From positions 207,735,648-207,799,647 of the forward strand of contig NC_056523.1 in assembly GCF_019175285.1 (NCBI RefSeq): a DNA stretch of 64,000 nucleotides, read 5' to 3'. A program made the position numbers and the translations under genes. The notes below the pieces were generated by a model. That model made no database searches. It had not been told where the DNA came from and was given only the letters and a program-made list of their open reading frames with translations. The DNA comes from Sceloporus undulatus. Lineage: Eukaryota; Chordata; Lepidosauria; Squamata; Phrynosomatidae. Shown here one piece after another: positions 20,885 to 33,985 of this stretch (position 1 is its first letter; each line of letters starts with the position of its first letter).

Positions 20885-23800
20885 AATTATTTTTTCACCT
20901 GGAGCTATCGTCACCCTCAGCTGCAGCCGTTCCGTTTTGGTGGCGTTTGCTTAGCCCACACCTTAAACAACGAAGTAAGAAGAGCCTTGAAGAGAGCAAA
21001 TGGAACTCTTATAGTGCTTTACTAATTTTATTTCCTTTTGTTACAAGAAACCTCTCTGGACTGGTGGGAAAAAAGAGTTCTGGTTTGGAGAATGGACTAG
21101 ACTGGAGTCCTGGTGAACCGGGTGTGTTCGACGGAAGATAAGTAGGAAAGATACCTCAGGTCTGTAGAAATCGTGGAGGACTGAAAGTACCCTTTTTGTT
21201 TTCTTTCTTTCCTCCTCCTTCGGCAGTTTGGATTTGGGACTTTTTTTTTGTTCTGGAAAGCAGAGGCTGGAAAGGAGTGGAGCATTTTGGGAAAACCCTG
21301 AGGTTAGGTGGACGTGAGTTGTGAGACTGACGCTGACAAAGGTGCTTGAAAAAGAAGGACTTGAGGGGAGTTGCGGAGAGTGGAAGATCTGAAGAAGGAA
21401 CGGAGAATAAGAGAAAGAACACAGACGGTTGGCAAATGTCCGGGAAAGAATGGTGGAAGCTTAAGAGACAGACAGGGACAGTGGGACTAAGGAACAAAGA
21501 ATAAAGAAAAGAGGTTTGAAAAATTTTAGTGACTTGTTGAGAAAGCTGGGAGTGGAAAAGGAGAAGAGTAAAGATCTATTGTGAGTTTGGAGGATGGCCA
21601 GGAGGAGTTTGGAGGACACGTACCTACAGTTTGGAGGACGGCTAAGAGGAGTATGGAGGACAAGTATCTACAGGTGGGGACTATTTGACTCTACCTATTG
21701 TAAGAGGAACTGGGGAATTCCTTTCCTAAAGGAATAAAAATATATTAGGACTCTCATCCTGACAAGAACAAAGTTATCCTGTTATAAATAAAGCTACCTT
21801 CTTTCCTTTCCTTCTTTTTGAGAGGAAACCTTTACAAAGGGTGAACAGTCCATAGAAACAAGAACTCTCATTGCAGGAAAGAAAGGCAGATTGAGGTCAC
21901 GGCATTCAGTAGCGGTGGCCACAATCCAGCTTCGGGAAGGGTGGCTTCAAGCTGCTCCTTCCTCTGGTCTATTTCACCCCAGTGTTCCAATGCCTTGGAA
22001 TCACTTCCCTTGCCATCCTCCTTTTTCCACATCACCTCCTGGATCTTTCCAGCCCCCAAAGGTGGTAAGGCGATTCGAAGGAATCACTAGCCTAGAGATA
22101 GGAGAAAAGATTGCTGGGCATATTAGTGAAACATGGCCTAGAGACAGGGAAAAGGTGCTAATAGATATAAGCCAGTCAGACAGGGAAAGAACTGAATAGG
22201 GTTTTGGGGAGCTATGATTGATGAAATAGTTCAGGGGTCACTGTGTGATCTCAATAAAGCTTCCACTTTGCTCTTTTTCACAACAGTGTCTGGCTGTTCC
22301 TGTTAAGTTCTGATGGAGAGTCTGGTCTGAAAAACAATGTCTGAATAACCCTTTAGTCAGTGGAAGTAACCACACACTGTGGGTCACGTACATCAACCCT
22401 CTCCTGTTATTTTTGCTAGATATGGGCCCCTCTGGATCTCTCTGACTTCTTCTAAACATTGGGGGACAAAAAAGATTTCTGCTCCACAAACCCTCTGGGA
22501 ACAGCAATTCTCCTTTTAAAAACGGATGCAGCCCCAAACCCATGCCTGATCCCTTCTACATCTGGTTTCATAGCATTTTGCATTTTTTGTCCATTTTAAG
22601 CCATTTGAGGGCATGGATTTCTGGAAAATGTTTTAAAAAATCTTTAGAGATGCATGTTTTTGGGAGGGGTACTGGGAAGCCAAAGAGCCAGAAAAAGGTC
22701 CTTGAAGTCTGTATGGGACCGGAGGTCAACAGTTTTCCCAGCCCACTTCTGTCAAAAGATCTCCCAGTTGAAAGAAAAGTATCCCATCCAGACCAAGGCG
22801 GATTGCAGCTCTCCTCTTGGAAGGGGAAGGGGCTAAAGTTGGGGGGGGTTAACCAGCTCTCCCAATGTTCTTGACCCCAGGCCATTCCCCAGAAAGACTC
22901 CCCTGAAAGGGATCTGATATTTGGCAAGCCTCTGTTCATCTTGTTCCAGCCTTTCTGCAAGCAGATATCGACACTGGGCTTAAACCAAGCTCTCTAAAGT
23001 TCCAGGTGACAATGTTGGGTTTGAGCAAGTCATCTCAGGAGATCCATGAATTGGATCATGGAAGGAAGGCGGGAGAGCCTTTGGGTAAAATTACAGAAGG
23101 GGAGAGGGGGAACAACAGTGACACCACTGTGTAGGTCTGCTTAGACCTCCAAGTCAGAGTGAAAAACTGAATGAAGCTTAGCCTAAACAAATGACCAAAC
23201 ATTTGAACATTCAGAATGAGGAGATGGAATAGGAATGGACCCTTACAACTGATATCACTTGTACATGAAACTGGCAAGAATGGAAGGTCCAACAAACTCC
23301 AGACTTGCCTTGCTGGCAATTTCATTGGAACTAGGCACACCAAAGTCTAATACAAAGAGATGGATCGTGTTAGTTAATTTTAATTAATTTCTCTGTCCTC
23401 TCCTCATCCATCCAGATGGTGGAAGAACATACGCCCAAACTCATAATGTACCTACAGCTCTAGATATCTGTATGTGGGTAAGTTGGATAAACAAACTGAA
23501 CACCCATGAAGACAGGAGCTAGGAAGCTCAGTTGTGAGGCTGAACATCATCCATCAGAGCATATACTCCTTTGTGACATGTCCCTGCTGGCAGCCTTTAA
23601 GAGGCTTGACTGAAAGCAGCCCTTTTGTGGGAGTAAGGAGATCGAAGTAGAAGGAGGGAGGAGTTGTTTGAGAGAGTTAGAGCGAGTTAGAGCCAGCCTT
23701 TAATTTAATTAGAGTTTATAGATTTAGTTTGTTTTGTATCCTTGTAGACATAGACATAGCTGTTTGTTTTATTTATTTATTAGTGTTCTGTTATTAGTCT

Positions 23801-24074
23801 TATTAGTGTTTATTATTATTACTTAGTAGTTACTTTTCATAATCTCTAGAGTATATTCTTTAGAGGGAGGGTGGGGTGTAGATTAGAGAAAAAACAGGCA
23901 AGGAAAGTGGCAGTCGATCTCCTGAAAGATGTGAGTAGCCTTTCTTTCTGATCTCTAGTTGGGGGGGTTAACCAGTTTTCTTTCTGTTTCGGCCCTTCTG
24001 GCTGTCTCCCTCCAGCCATGATCCAGATCCAACTTCCATTCTCTGTTGCCAAAAGGGACCTATCCTCAGTTGAG
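20885..24074. other. Stretch without a supportable gene; possible solitary LTR end near 22240-22330
   Basis: No domain-bearing frame is seen on either strand in 3.2 kb. 21540-21670 contains three GTTTGGAGGA-type repeats about 40 bp apart. 22246-22320 has an AATAAAG signal followed by a TGTCTGGCTGTTCCTGTTAAG stretch, which recalls the R/U5 part of a retroviral LTR (fossil, family unknown), but neither terminus was located. 23600-23830 is a low-complexity region rich in TATT. Confidence 0.35.
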
Positions 24075-24284
24075 CAGTAGGCCCTCTGTATCCACAGCTT
24101 CTTTATCCATGGATTCAAGCATCCACGGCTTGTAAACATTCAAGAAAATATATAAATTCCATAAAGCAAAGCTTGATTTTTGCCATTTCAGATAAGGGAC
24201 TATGTCCCTATACTTAAAGGGATATATCTATATTATATTTAAAGGTCCTGGAACCAAACCCCAGTGCATACCAAGAATCCACTG
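24075..24284. mobile_element. Tigger-like MITE (CAGTAGGCCCT type)
   Basis: It begins CAGTAGGCCCTCTGTATCC, holds the internal GGATTCAAGCATCCACGG block, and ends GGAACCAAACCCCAGTGCAT..CCACTG, followed by TA. A relative at 33591 starts CAGTAGACCCTTG and shares the GGGTTTGGTTCC block in the opposite phase. Confidence 0.7.
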
Positions 24285-24872
24285 TACAACTCATTCTCTT
24301 TTTTGACTCAATAAGAAACTTTCGGTGTTTTCATTGATTAAAGCCAATACTATTTTTTATGAAAGGCAATGAGAAATGAGTCAAGATTTTAAACGAACAA
24401 GGCCCTGATGGCTGCTGTGCCAAATATCGTGGGTGCAGGATTGGACCATTGTTCATTTGGGAGAAATCCTGGGCTTAGCTGAGGGAGTTTTTCTCAAGCG
24501 ATTCTCCTCTTCATCTGCTTTGTTTTCACTATCTCCAATCCTCCCTCCTGCCCCAATACTAAGTCACTCAAATGAGAAGCAAATTCACTTGCTTGGGAAC
24601 ATTTTCTTGTTTCACCCTTGGGGTAAAAGGTCCAAGGTTGAAGTATAGAGATCCAAACTCCCAGTTTCTAGCAGGTTCTTCAGGTGAACAGTGTAAACTT
24701 CGTGGGCTGGGGTTTATAAACCGGACTCCTGTGGCCTAAAATAGCAAGCTCAAATAAGGCAACTGCTTCTGGGGTAGCAGAATGCTATGGGGAGGAGGAT
24801 TACCTGCTTCTTAGCACCTATCTTTCAGGATTAGTTGTGGAACATTTCACGTGAGGGGATTGCTAACCACAA

Positions 24873-25415
24873 GGGCTCATTCCCACTGGAAGTATAACCC
24901 GATTTCTGATTGGTTTTGCTGCTTGTCAGCAATCGATTCCAAAAGGTCCCTTGTTCTTGGTACAAAACAGGATCTTTTCCTTACTCCAGTGTAATCTGGA
25001 TTTTTTTGGCACAATTGTCATTAGTTTGCGTCACTTCAAAAATAAATATCAATCATCACGGCAGGAGGAGTGTGGAGTCCCCCCCCCCATAATCTACAAA
25101 TTATGGGGGGAAGCCCCCTGCTATGCTTGGACTGGGTGAGCCAAGCTTGACAGGGGTCTTTGTAAAAAAAGGAATTCATTGAAAATTTGATTCATTGGTT
25201 TTGCAACTACTTGCCTTTGCAAATAGTTGCAATATCAATGAATCGAACTTTCTATGAATTTTATTTTTAAAAAATGCACCCATCAGTCATACAAGAAGCA
25301 GCTTGCTGTATCATGACAGGATTCTATCACACTGTGACAGAAACTGGTTTCAAATGGGAATGAGGGTCATTTACACTGATCGGCAATTCGGTCTGGTTCA
25401 TAGTGGGAACAGCCC
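24873..25415. mobile_element. Foldback element with GGGCT..TTCCCACT termini
   Basis: GGGCTCATTCCCACT at 24873 is complementary to AGTGGGAACAGCCC at 25402-25415. The interior is A/T-rich with no coding frame. Flanking duplications were not identified, so the family is open. Confidence 0.5.
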
Positions 25416-26082
25416 CCATGAGTTTTAAAAGTGGAGGAAGGACTTGGGAAACAGCTATCAAAGAGCAGAGGGAGAGGGAGGGAAAAAAAGTTGGCTTATT
25501 GTAGGGGTAGCATCAAATTTATTTATTTATTATATTTATTTGTATCCCGCTCTTTTCTCAGGACTGGGACTCAGAGCGGCTTCACAGCAATAAAAACAGT
25601 CCAATTAAAAACATTTTTTTTTAAAAAAAAGTACATTAAAAAAGATCCCCTTTCCCTCCACCATTCCCTTTTCCTTTTGTTTCATGTCTTTTAGATTGTA
25701 AGCCAGAGGGCAGGGAAATGTCTGATTAAAAACAATAATTGTAAGCTGCCCTGAGAGCCATTAGGGCTGAAGGGCGGGATATAAATGCCTAAATAAATAA
25801 ATAAATAAATAAAACAATTACAGTATTAAAACAGAAAGTTATTAAAATAATCAAACATATTTTAAAAAGATAAAACTATATATAGAGAAAAAATTGTAGC
25901 AATTTTTTAAAATGGTCCAATATCCCAGCTTGTCCTTTTAGTAATTCCTTAAACACCTATATGAATGGGTAGATATTCACCTGCCGGTGGAAGGCCATCG
26001 AGGAGATAGTGGGAATAGCCCCCATGAATTTTAAAAGTGGAGGAAGGACTTAGGGAGCAGCTGTCAAAGGGCAGAGGGCAGA
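25398..26082. repeat. Direct repeat pair (about 80 bp) bracketing 0.52 kb
   Basis: 25398-25478 and 26000-26082 share GTGGGAA.AGCCCCCATGA.TTTTAAAAGTGG, AGGAAGGACTT, CAGCT.TCAAAG.GCAGAGGG with few changes. They look like the two ends of a local tandem duplication or of an insertion with long flanking repeats. Confidence 0.7.
25515..25815. repeat. Two SINE/LINE 3' tails, head to head
   Basis: 25518-25580 carries the tail in reverse (TTATTTATTTG..ATCCCGCTC..CTCAGAGCGGC). 25695-25815 carries it forward (GATTGTAAGC..CCCTGAG..AGGGCGGGATATAAAT followed by AAATA repeats). Both sit between the direct repeats of the previous entry. Confidence 0.55.
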
Positions 26083-26421
26083 GTCTAGGGGCAGCCAGCA
26101 AGAAATACAATGCTTTTCCCCACATACAACTATTTAATTCTTCCTATTGCATTTAGTATGATTTATGCCAAAGTACGTGTGAAGGGAATTGACTGCAGCC
26201 TACATTTCTTTTGGGATTTTTCATCAATCCATTAACTTTTTTTGGTTAGGGAGTCTGGGTCCAATGTTGCCTAATCATTTCCCATAGGAAGGGCTCTGGC
26301 CATCCAGTGCTATCCATCCAGGGCCATTCTGGATGTAGCCTAAGCTCAGTGGAGATAGAAAGAGCCCATCCGGAGCAGGAGACCCCATTTCTCAACATCT
26401 GCTTCTCCTCCCTCCTTCTAG

Positions 26422-29400
26422 GTTGGGAAAACTGCTGAGTGTCTTCCGTAGGAGAAGCAGAAAAGTTGGCCCAGCTCCAGTGGACATTCCCATCACTCCT
26501 AAAAAGCCACCTAGGGCTGAAGAGAAGAAGACCCCAGGCCGTCGCTGGTGGTTCTGCCGGGGATGCCAGAAGCAACCTCTTATGGGCAAGCAGCCAGTCT
26601 GCCTTCATTATCCAGATCCCCAATACCTGTCTAGCAAGATGGAGAGTATCCTTGCAGAGAGAGCCAGTGCTTTGGGTGAGAAGAACCCCAGGGGTCTGGA
26701 GGATCTGTAGGGAGGAACCAAGGCTCTGTCTATCTGGGTAAAAGGGAGGGGATGCCTGGAGTTCCAGCTCCCAAATTCTGCAAGGCTTCAGGGGAAAGTA
26801 GCAGCAACATCCCCTGCAAATGAAGGAGGCCAGGCTCACATGGTCCTTCTTTCTTTCTTATATCAACAGAGAGTGTGGAGTCTTCTTGTCCACTTCCCAC
26901 CCTTCAATCGGAGACGAATCTGCCCATGAATGTAACAGCCATCTCAAAGATGTTCATAAAAATCAACAGCAGAAAGGAGGTACAACCTCCCTTTAGGGCT
27001 TTCCTACCCAAAGCCTGACTTTCCACAACCCTTTCCAGGTCACTTCTTCATCACAGGATTCTGAGTGTTGAGATTCTGTACATCCCCCCACTGGGACCAG
27101 GCATTCACAAGCATGGCCGTCCTGAAACTCTGTGCTTGGGATGAGTCCCATTCCCAGTCACAATCTGGGGCAGGAGGACTTAGATGACCAAAGGTGAAGA
27201 AGGATCCTCCTCACTGACAGTCTGACTCTCTTGTCTTCCAGGACATCCTGGTATGCTCTGACCAAGAGAAGCTAGACTTTCTCCGGGCTCTCTCTGCCAG
27301 TTGCATAGATGCTTTAGAGATGGGGAAGAAAGACCCGGGTCTCCGGCCCCCAAAGATTGAGTTAATCAAGGCCATTGTGGTGAGTGACTGATTCCTGAAG
27401 GGGATGGATGAGGAGCCCTGGATTTGGGCACTGGGGAGGAAGAAAGCTCCCATTTGAGGTGGGAAAACCTGGGAGGAATGTTTGGAGAGACCTTTTTCCA
27501 TTGTGTCTATTTTTTTGGGGGGAGGGTACAGTGTGGGAGCTAACAGGACCTTTCCTCTCCGCTTTGATTTTAACCTTTCTCTCTCTTCCAGGTGGTGCTG
27601 GAGAGCCTACCATTAACCTCCGTGCCTTCTCCTGTGCTGTCTTGTGCCATGCTGGCACTCTACCATCTCAGGTAACCAGTGGCATCACTAGGAATGGATT
27701 TCTCTTGTGTGGTATCTCATGGTGTCACCCTCCACCACCCCATTGACCTCACCCCATACCCATCCATACAGAATCTTTAGTAATGTTTTTTGCATAATGT
27801 TATTCATAAATCGTAAATCCTGTATATCACTGAATGTAATGGGAACAGGTGAGTCATAAACAATTAGCTCAATTAAAATGACATTTTAAAATTACAACAT
27901 CATATGCACAGCCTGAATGCATTTGCATGCACATTGTTTCATGTTGTTAAAGTGAAAATCTTGTTAGATGTAATTTTTTAGAATACAAATTTTAAAGAAT
28001 ATATACATTTTAAAAAAGTAATGTTCAATTTTAAAGTTTAAAATTATTTTTTAAAAATAAATAAAATAAAACTGGGGACTCTCCTTCCTCTTCTCACTGA
28101 GTTTTGCTCCACTCACATCATCATCACAGCATTTTAAAAGAGTGCAGGAGAATGCCACAGCCCATTTCTGTCAAAAGGCTAATGTCTGGGGAGCATTAGT
28201 GTCACCACCCTCAAGATGTTACCTGCTGTGCCCCCCACCCACCCCCTATTCCACTAGTGATGCCCTTTCATGTACCTAGGCTGCTTTGGTGCCAATGGCA
28301 TTTGCACTAGCTGAACCTTCCTCAAGCTCACAGAGTGTTCATGGAGAGGCAGGGAGCCCTGAGATTTCTAGTCATGTTCTTTGAAACGTCCTCTGGCACA
28401 GACTTAGAAAGGGCTGAACCTTCTTTTCTCTCTTAAGTAAATGTCTGCCCTTTCTGCCTCTTGAGGCCCTTTAAATGTGTAAGAGGCCCTGGCATAGATG
28501 TTTCTGCAAGGTCAAGCTAGGGAGAAATTTTGTGCTGCCTTACAGACAAATTTAGATTGGTGCCAAAAGTGACCGACTCTAGCCATCAGATGAAGTAGGT
28601 CAGAGTCTACCAGAGATCTGGGAAAGAAGGCCAGGACCTGATAGAATTCCCTTTATTTACCATCCTCACAAATGCGAGTGGTCATATTTCCTGGGAGACT
28701 GTCCAAAATAGACAGAGGTGTAGGAGGAAGATACTTCCAAATGCCTTCCTCTTGGACTAGACGGAAGGATGCACTCACCTCCCTCCCTCCATTCCCATTG
28801 ATAGATTTCTCCTTTTTTCCCCCCAACAGCAAGTTCAAGCCTTCACTCAATCGGGACATGGAATCACATGTTCTACGCCTGATTTTATACCAGGTCTTCA
28901 CCATGGAGAGCTCCGCTGACCGCAAAGAGGTACATATGAATAAAACCCACCTGGGTTAAGTGTCTGTTGACCCAGCTGCCTGAAAGATGGCCCTTCTTCA
29001 GGAGGCAAGGGCCCAGGACTCACAGATACCCCAGGGCAGTCAGGAGAAGTTTGTTTGTGGAGGTATTTTGCTTCAGAAGGAAACCTTCCCTTTGTGTCCT
29101 AAGAACTGTTTCCTGTTGGGGTGGAGATCTTAGCCCCACAATTTAGCTTCTTTATAGTCAGCTTGTGTTTTCTCAGGAAGGAGGGCTCTGGGCTAAGTCA
29201 TTGGGTTCCATGTCAGGGAGGTCACCCAACTGAACCTACAGTACTGTTGATTTCTCATTGATTTCATGAGTCTCCTGTAGATGACACTCACAAGAGGATT
29301 TAGGCTTCTTTGCCTCTTCCCATTCCCATGCCTCCCTTTCTTTTTGCCTTTCAGGACTTCTACATCTCCTCATGCTCAACACTTGAGCTTCTGCTGAAGG

Positions 29401-32400
29401 GTTTTCTCACAGAGGATGGAACTGTAGACCATCTGCTCTTCCTGCTGAAGGTCAGTGTTCTCAAGAGATCAGCCATTCATCCTGCTCTTCAAATTATGAA
29501 GGAGACTCCCACAGGAAAGGTTGTTATGGCCCACTCTCTCAAGCCCACTTGGGACTAGATGAGAAAAGCCCTATGCAACCAACTCCTGATGAGAAGGTGA
29601 CTCCTATGGGCAGATTAAGACTGTCACCTCCAAGTAGGAGAACCCCTTGTGGAAGAAACAGGGTGACTCCATTATCTCTTAAACACCACAAGAAGTAGTG
29701 GATTTTGTTTTATGTCAAGGTAGGTATCTGTAGGAAGACTTGGTTGAGAAATGGAAGCTTCTTGTAGGTGCTACACAGTATCTTTCTGCTTCTTTCCACA
29801 GCATATTAATTTTTGGCTGCAAGGAAGCAGGGAAGAAAAGCTCCGGGCCCTAACATGTGCTTCAGCCCTAATTGACCATGCCACCGATATCCTAGGCCCT
29901 AAAGTGAGTACCACAACATGCCAGTCTGGCTCAGAGACCCTACCTCTCAGCGATCCTTACCTGAGAGGAATGAAGGCCAGGGTAGTTTGACAGAGAGCTA
30001 CAGGGGAGAGAACGTTCTTGATTTCTTTCCTTCCAGGCAGCAGAACAATTCCCTGAATGGGGTCAGATGGTGTGCCAGTACATCATCCATATCAGTTCCA
30101 GCAACCCGGTAGTGAGTGAGGCAGCGAGGGATGTTCTTTCATCCATGTACAAGTTCCTCTGTATCCAGAAAAGTGAGTAAGCTGGAAAGGAGGACACAAG
30201 CACTCTCCTCACTGCAAGAAACATCAAAAACTTGGGCCATTCTGATGGAAAGACCCAAGATGCCAAGCAATTGTAAAAAGTGAGTTTTTCCTTTCAGGGC
30301 TTTCTCTAGCATACATCCAAGAGTTTTGGTGCCCTGAATACTGTGACACAGAAATGCTGGGCTATGTGGATACCTGTCTGGCAGTAGAGGTAAGCACACA
30401 CCCCTTCCTTTCAAGTTCTCAGCTTCCTTTTAAGAGCACACTAAGGACCTGAGCACCCAGGGAGCAAAATCCAGTGCCCCTCAGTGATGTGGAATGTTTT
30501 TCCTGGTACAGTAAAAGTCCATTTGATCAAAAGTCCATTTGATCAAATGCAGCCCAAGGAGGGTGGGACATAGTTGTCTCTTGAAGAGAGAAGGGAGGGG
30601 AAAGTGGAACAGGGAAATGGAGAGCTCATTTCTCTTTTGGTGGAGGTGTGCCAAGGGCTGGAAGGATGGCAGGCACCTGAGAGCTCCCTCCTCTCTGCCC
30701 CAGATGGGGAGGGTTTAGGAAGAAGGAGAGGAACATTTTTGCAGCCCCACTCCTTGGAATGCCTCCCCATTCCATGAAAGAAGTCAAGGGCTGACGGATG
30801 GAGCCAGGAGCTGTGAGAAACTGAGGTTTTTAGTGGTAGTCTCTGTTCCCCAGCAAGGGTAGATTTCAGGAAGAAAATATTATGTTGTCCTTTAAAGGCC
30901 AACAGTATAGTAAGCAGGAGGTAAGTAGATGAGAGGTCCAAAGGAGTCCTAGATAACCCTCTCTTCCAAAAGACAAGCAGCTGTCTTCCTTCTTTGTCCT
31001 TGCCACTGCATTCTTGAAGCCATCCAAGAGCTGTATTCTATGAGTATTCTAGGAGAGGACAATTTCTCTTCTGTTGGGTTATGTTCATCCCCTCTTCTAC
31101 TGCTTTGCCACCCCTGGCATACTCCCTTAGTGTAATGCAACCACATTTTGGTTTTAGGCATTTCAGAAAATTCTGAGTGAAAAGCAGAGGGTAGGCATGA
31201 TCAATGCTGCCTGGTTGGCCACTCATAACCCCCGGCCATATATCAGCGTGCCTGGATTGCTGGTACTTTATGCGTTTGTGGGGAAAGCCGATACCTTTTT
31301 GAGGACAAACGTAAGTGAACAAACAAGGTAGGCTGAACCAGAGGGAAAAGCAGGGCTGTTTCCTTGTGAGGGTCAGTAGGGCAGTGGAAGCTGGTCTCAA
31401 AGGGCTTTTCATCAGCAGGAATAGTGCTATCACCAGCCTTCTCCTCAAGCTTCCCTCTCCCCTCCCAGTTTGTCTCCAGTCCTCAGAGGAGATGAGTTTT
31501 GCAGAACCTCAGGTTCAGGGATAATTAAAACCTTGCACACAGAAACTGCTAGAATAGGATTGTTAATATGGATCAACAGTTCCTCCATATTTGGATGCTC
31601 CTTGGGGACATAGTTAGGGGACTGATGGTGAGTGTGATGCACTCATATTGGAGCCCTTCACACCCATCAGGACATTGGAGGCACATCTGAAGAACTGTCC
31701 ACTGTGTGTATGTGTGTGGTGGGGGGACAAGGTTAAAGGGAGTAACAGGGAACAGGGAATGATCCAATCACCATTTATTTAAAGTCCTAGCCAACATCCC
31801 TCCAGAAACCTCTGAGAGTTCACCCAGGGATAGATCCAATTGGAATTAACCGCCCCCTCCCCCCCCGGGAAATGCCAAAGAATCCAATTGGGGAGTCTGA
31901 TGGGCTGCATTTTCTTTCTTTCTAGCGAGAGGTTGTGCAGAAGAGTATCTTAGATGCTGTGCACCAACTGAAGGAAAAAAATAAGATACCCAGAGCACTG
32001 CAAGTCCTTTTACACACCCAAGGTAACAGCTCTTCCAAAATATCTGAACCCCCAGAAATTTGCTGCAAACTATCTAGAATTCAGAAGGGTGGAATTGTTG
32101 GCCCTCTTTACTAGGTTGGTCCAAGGGGTGTGTCAGTCAGGCATTATCTGGCTTTGGCTCTCTTGTTCCTTGGCCAAAATGGAAATGCCGGAATTGTGAG
32201 GCATTCTGTGGCTCAGAGATGCTCAATGGGAAGAAGGGTCAGGTAGGATGGTCTTTGCATCCTGAAATTCCTGGAAAAAGAACTGGATAGATAGGTGAGT
32301 GTTTTTTGTAGTACAGCCTCTCCACCTCCGTTTTACAAACATTCCTTTCTTCTTTTCTTTTTTCTATAGATGATTTGATAATTGAGGACCTTGAAAACTA

Positions 32401-32401
32401 A
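26422..32401 (+). CDS. Maestro HEAT-like repeat (MROH) family protein, twelve exons
   Basis: Exons: 26422-26675, 26870-26979, 27242-27379, 27592-27671, 28830-28929, 29355-29450, 29802-29903, 30037-30172, 30298-30389, 31158-31310, 31926-32022, 32370-32401 (stop TAA 32399-32401). All junctions have AG acceptors and GT donors and match in phase, giving 462 codons without a stop. Residues 1-85 are basic (FRRRSRK, RWWFCRGC). Residues 120-450 are helical HEAT-like repeats with family-typical blocks: KFKPSLNRDMESHVLRLIL (195-213), HINFWLQGSREEKLRAL (260-276), VVSEAARDVLSSMYKFL (about 317-333), AFQKILSEKQRVGMINAAW (370-388) and YISVPGLLVLYAFVGKA. MROH proteins are poorly characterised HEAT solenoids; the family often exceeds 1,000 residues, so this is a short member or lacks upstream exons. 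The first exon is preceded by a pyrimidine-rich TTCTAG acceptor and begins with the last base of a codon (G). An ATG split as AT|G, or more N-terminal exons, is therefore needed. No upstream exon was identified. The paralogue number is not assigned. Confidence 0.88.
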
Positions 32402-32784
32402 GACAACCATACGCTATGGCTGTGCCTGAGAAGTTTAGTGGAGACCCAGGTGGCAGCCTTCATTGCAAACTGTAAGCTGATTCTATGGGGAACTGGCTGT
32501 GTTTTGTTGGGTACCTGTTCACCTTGGGAAAGCAGGAGATAAATTAGTTGATTTAGTTGCAAAAAAGAAGCAGTAGCTTTGCAGTACTCTGTTATGGATC
32601 CTTCTTTGACTTTATGCCCAGAGAGAAATTTAAAATTTAGGAGGGAAATTGTTAAGCAATGGCACCACAAGAGCAGATTGGGTACCCTTCTCCTGTCTTG
32701 AGGCATTCATATTTTTATCAAGCAAAGTCAAGCGTGCCAGGTTTGGCTTTTCAGGTTACAAATGAGACAATGCACACAGCATGA

Positions 32785-33010
32785 GGGCTGCAACCACACG
32801 GCAAAAACAATCCACTTTGACACTACTTTATCAACCATGGCTCATTGCTATGAAACTCTGGGAATTGTAATTTGCTGTGTGTGGCACCAGAGTTCTCTGA
32901 CAGAGAAGGCTATAGGTCTGACAAAACTAGATTTCCCAGATTTCTGTAGCATTGGAGGATGGCATCTTAAAGTCGTGTCAAATTGGATTATTTCTGCAGT
33001 GTGTGACTGT
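32785..33010. mobile_element. Foldback MITE (GGGCTGCA type), full copy, in the MROH 3' flank
   Basis: The left arm GGGCTGCAACCACACGG.. with TATGAAACTCTGGGAATT and the right arm ending AAATTGGATTATTTCTGCAG form the family palindrome. An ATTAAA at 33028-33033 just beyond it could serve as poly(A) signal for the MROH gene, but that is speculative. Confidence 0.75.
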
Positions 33011-33590
33011 GAAACAATATTTTATGTATTAAATATGTAAGATGTTAAGTCCAATATTGTGGCTAAATCCTGTTCTATGAAAATAAGATTACACTTCTTT
33101 GTCCAAATATCTACCTGTGTGTATAATATGTACATTATTATATAATGTGTTAGTAATAATGATGTAGTATAATAGTTATTTAAAACGATGATGGTAATCC
33201 TTTATGTTCTTCCTAGCAGCTGTTTTGAAGTAAATTAGGATTGCTTTCCTAAATAATGCACAGCTTTTCTTCTGGGTTGTTTCAATATTTTGCAGTCAAC
33301 TCTGTTGGAAAGGAGACACTTGCAAATAGGCCTTATAGACATATACCCTGTTAGTCAGGCATGATTTAAATGTTGGTCATGTTCTTCTTTCTTCTTTATA
33401 TTGTATTCCTTCCCAATTTATGAATCTGATTTTGGAAAATTTCCCAGCAAAAAGTATCTTTGACAAAGGTTCCAAAGTTTTGTTCCACAGGGCATAAAAT
33501 GTTCAAACTCCATCATGGCTCATCTTAACCATAGTGCATGCTGCCTGCTATTGTGTTAGAAGGTGGTTGTTAAACTGCCCAATATATATA

Positions 33591-33795
33591 CAGTAGACCC
33601 TTGTTATACTCTGGGGTTTGGTTCCAAGATCCCCTGTGGATAACAAAATCTGTGTATGCTCAAGTCCCATTCAATATAATGGTGTCCCTTATAAAAAATG
33701 GAAAATCAAGGTTTGATGTTTGAAATCTATACTTTTTTTGAACAATTTCAAACTGTGTATGCTTAACTCTGTGTATAAAAAAATCTGTGTATAAG
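33591..33795. mobile_element. Tigger-like MITE (CAGTAGACCCTTG type)
   Basis: TA then CAGTAGACCCTTGTTATACT, GGGGTTTGGTTCC, GTGTCCCTTATAAAAAATGG and AAAATCAAGG blocks follow in the order known from Tigger-derived MITEs of tetrapods. The right end degrades into a GT run at 33795-33830. Confidence 0.7.
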
Positions 33796-33827
33796 ATTGT
33801 GTGTGTGTGTGTGCACGCACACATACA

Positions 33828-33985
33828 CATGGCAAGATTCTTCAGAGAGGGTTTCCCATTGCGGACCTTTAAGGCTGAGAGATTGTGATTTGCCCAAGGT
33901 AGGTTTTTATACTTGACTGGAGAATTGAACCCTGATCCCCAGAGTTGCATTCCAGCACTGAAACCACTACACATGGCTCTCACAT
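33828..33985 (-). mobile_element. tRNA-derived SINE, partial
   Basis: The reverse complement carries the CAGTGCTGGAATGCAACTC, GGGTTCAATTCTC B-box-like and CTCAGCCTTAAAGGTC blocks of the same SINE as at 34497. The 3' tail is lost. Confidence 0.6.

Noticed and set aside
20885-21860. Possible inverted 5' part (twin priming) of the L1 at 17690-20884
   Set aside because: The inverted segment would have to approach the break point in ORF2, but no endonuclease or RT coding sequence appears on the plus strand here.
22240-22330. Retroviral LTR R/U5-like stretch
   Set aside because: Kept only as a remark: one poly(A) signal and a short resemblance, no termini and no internal retroviral sequence nearby.
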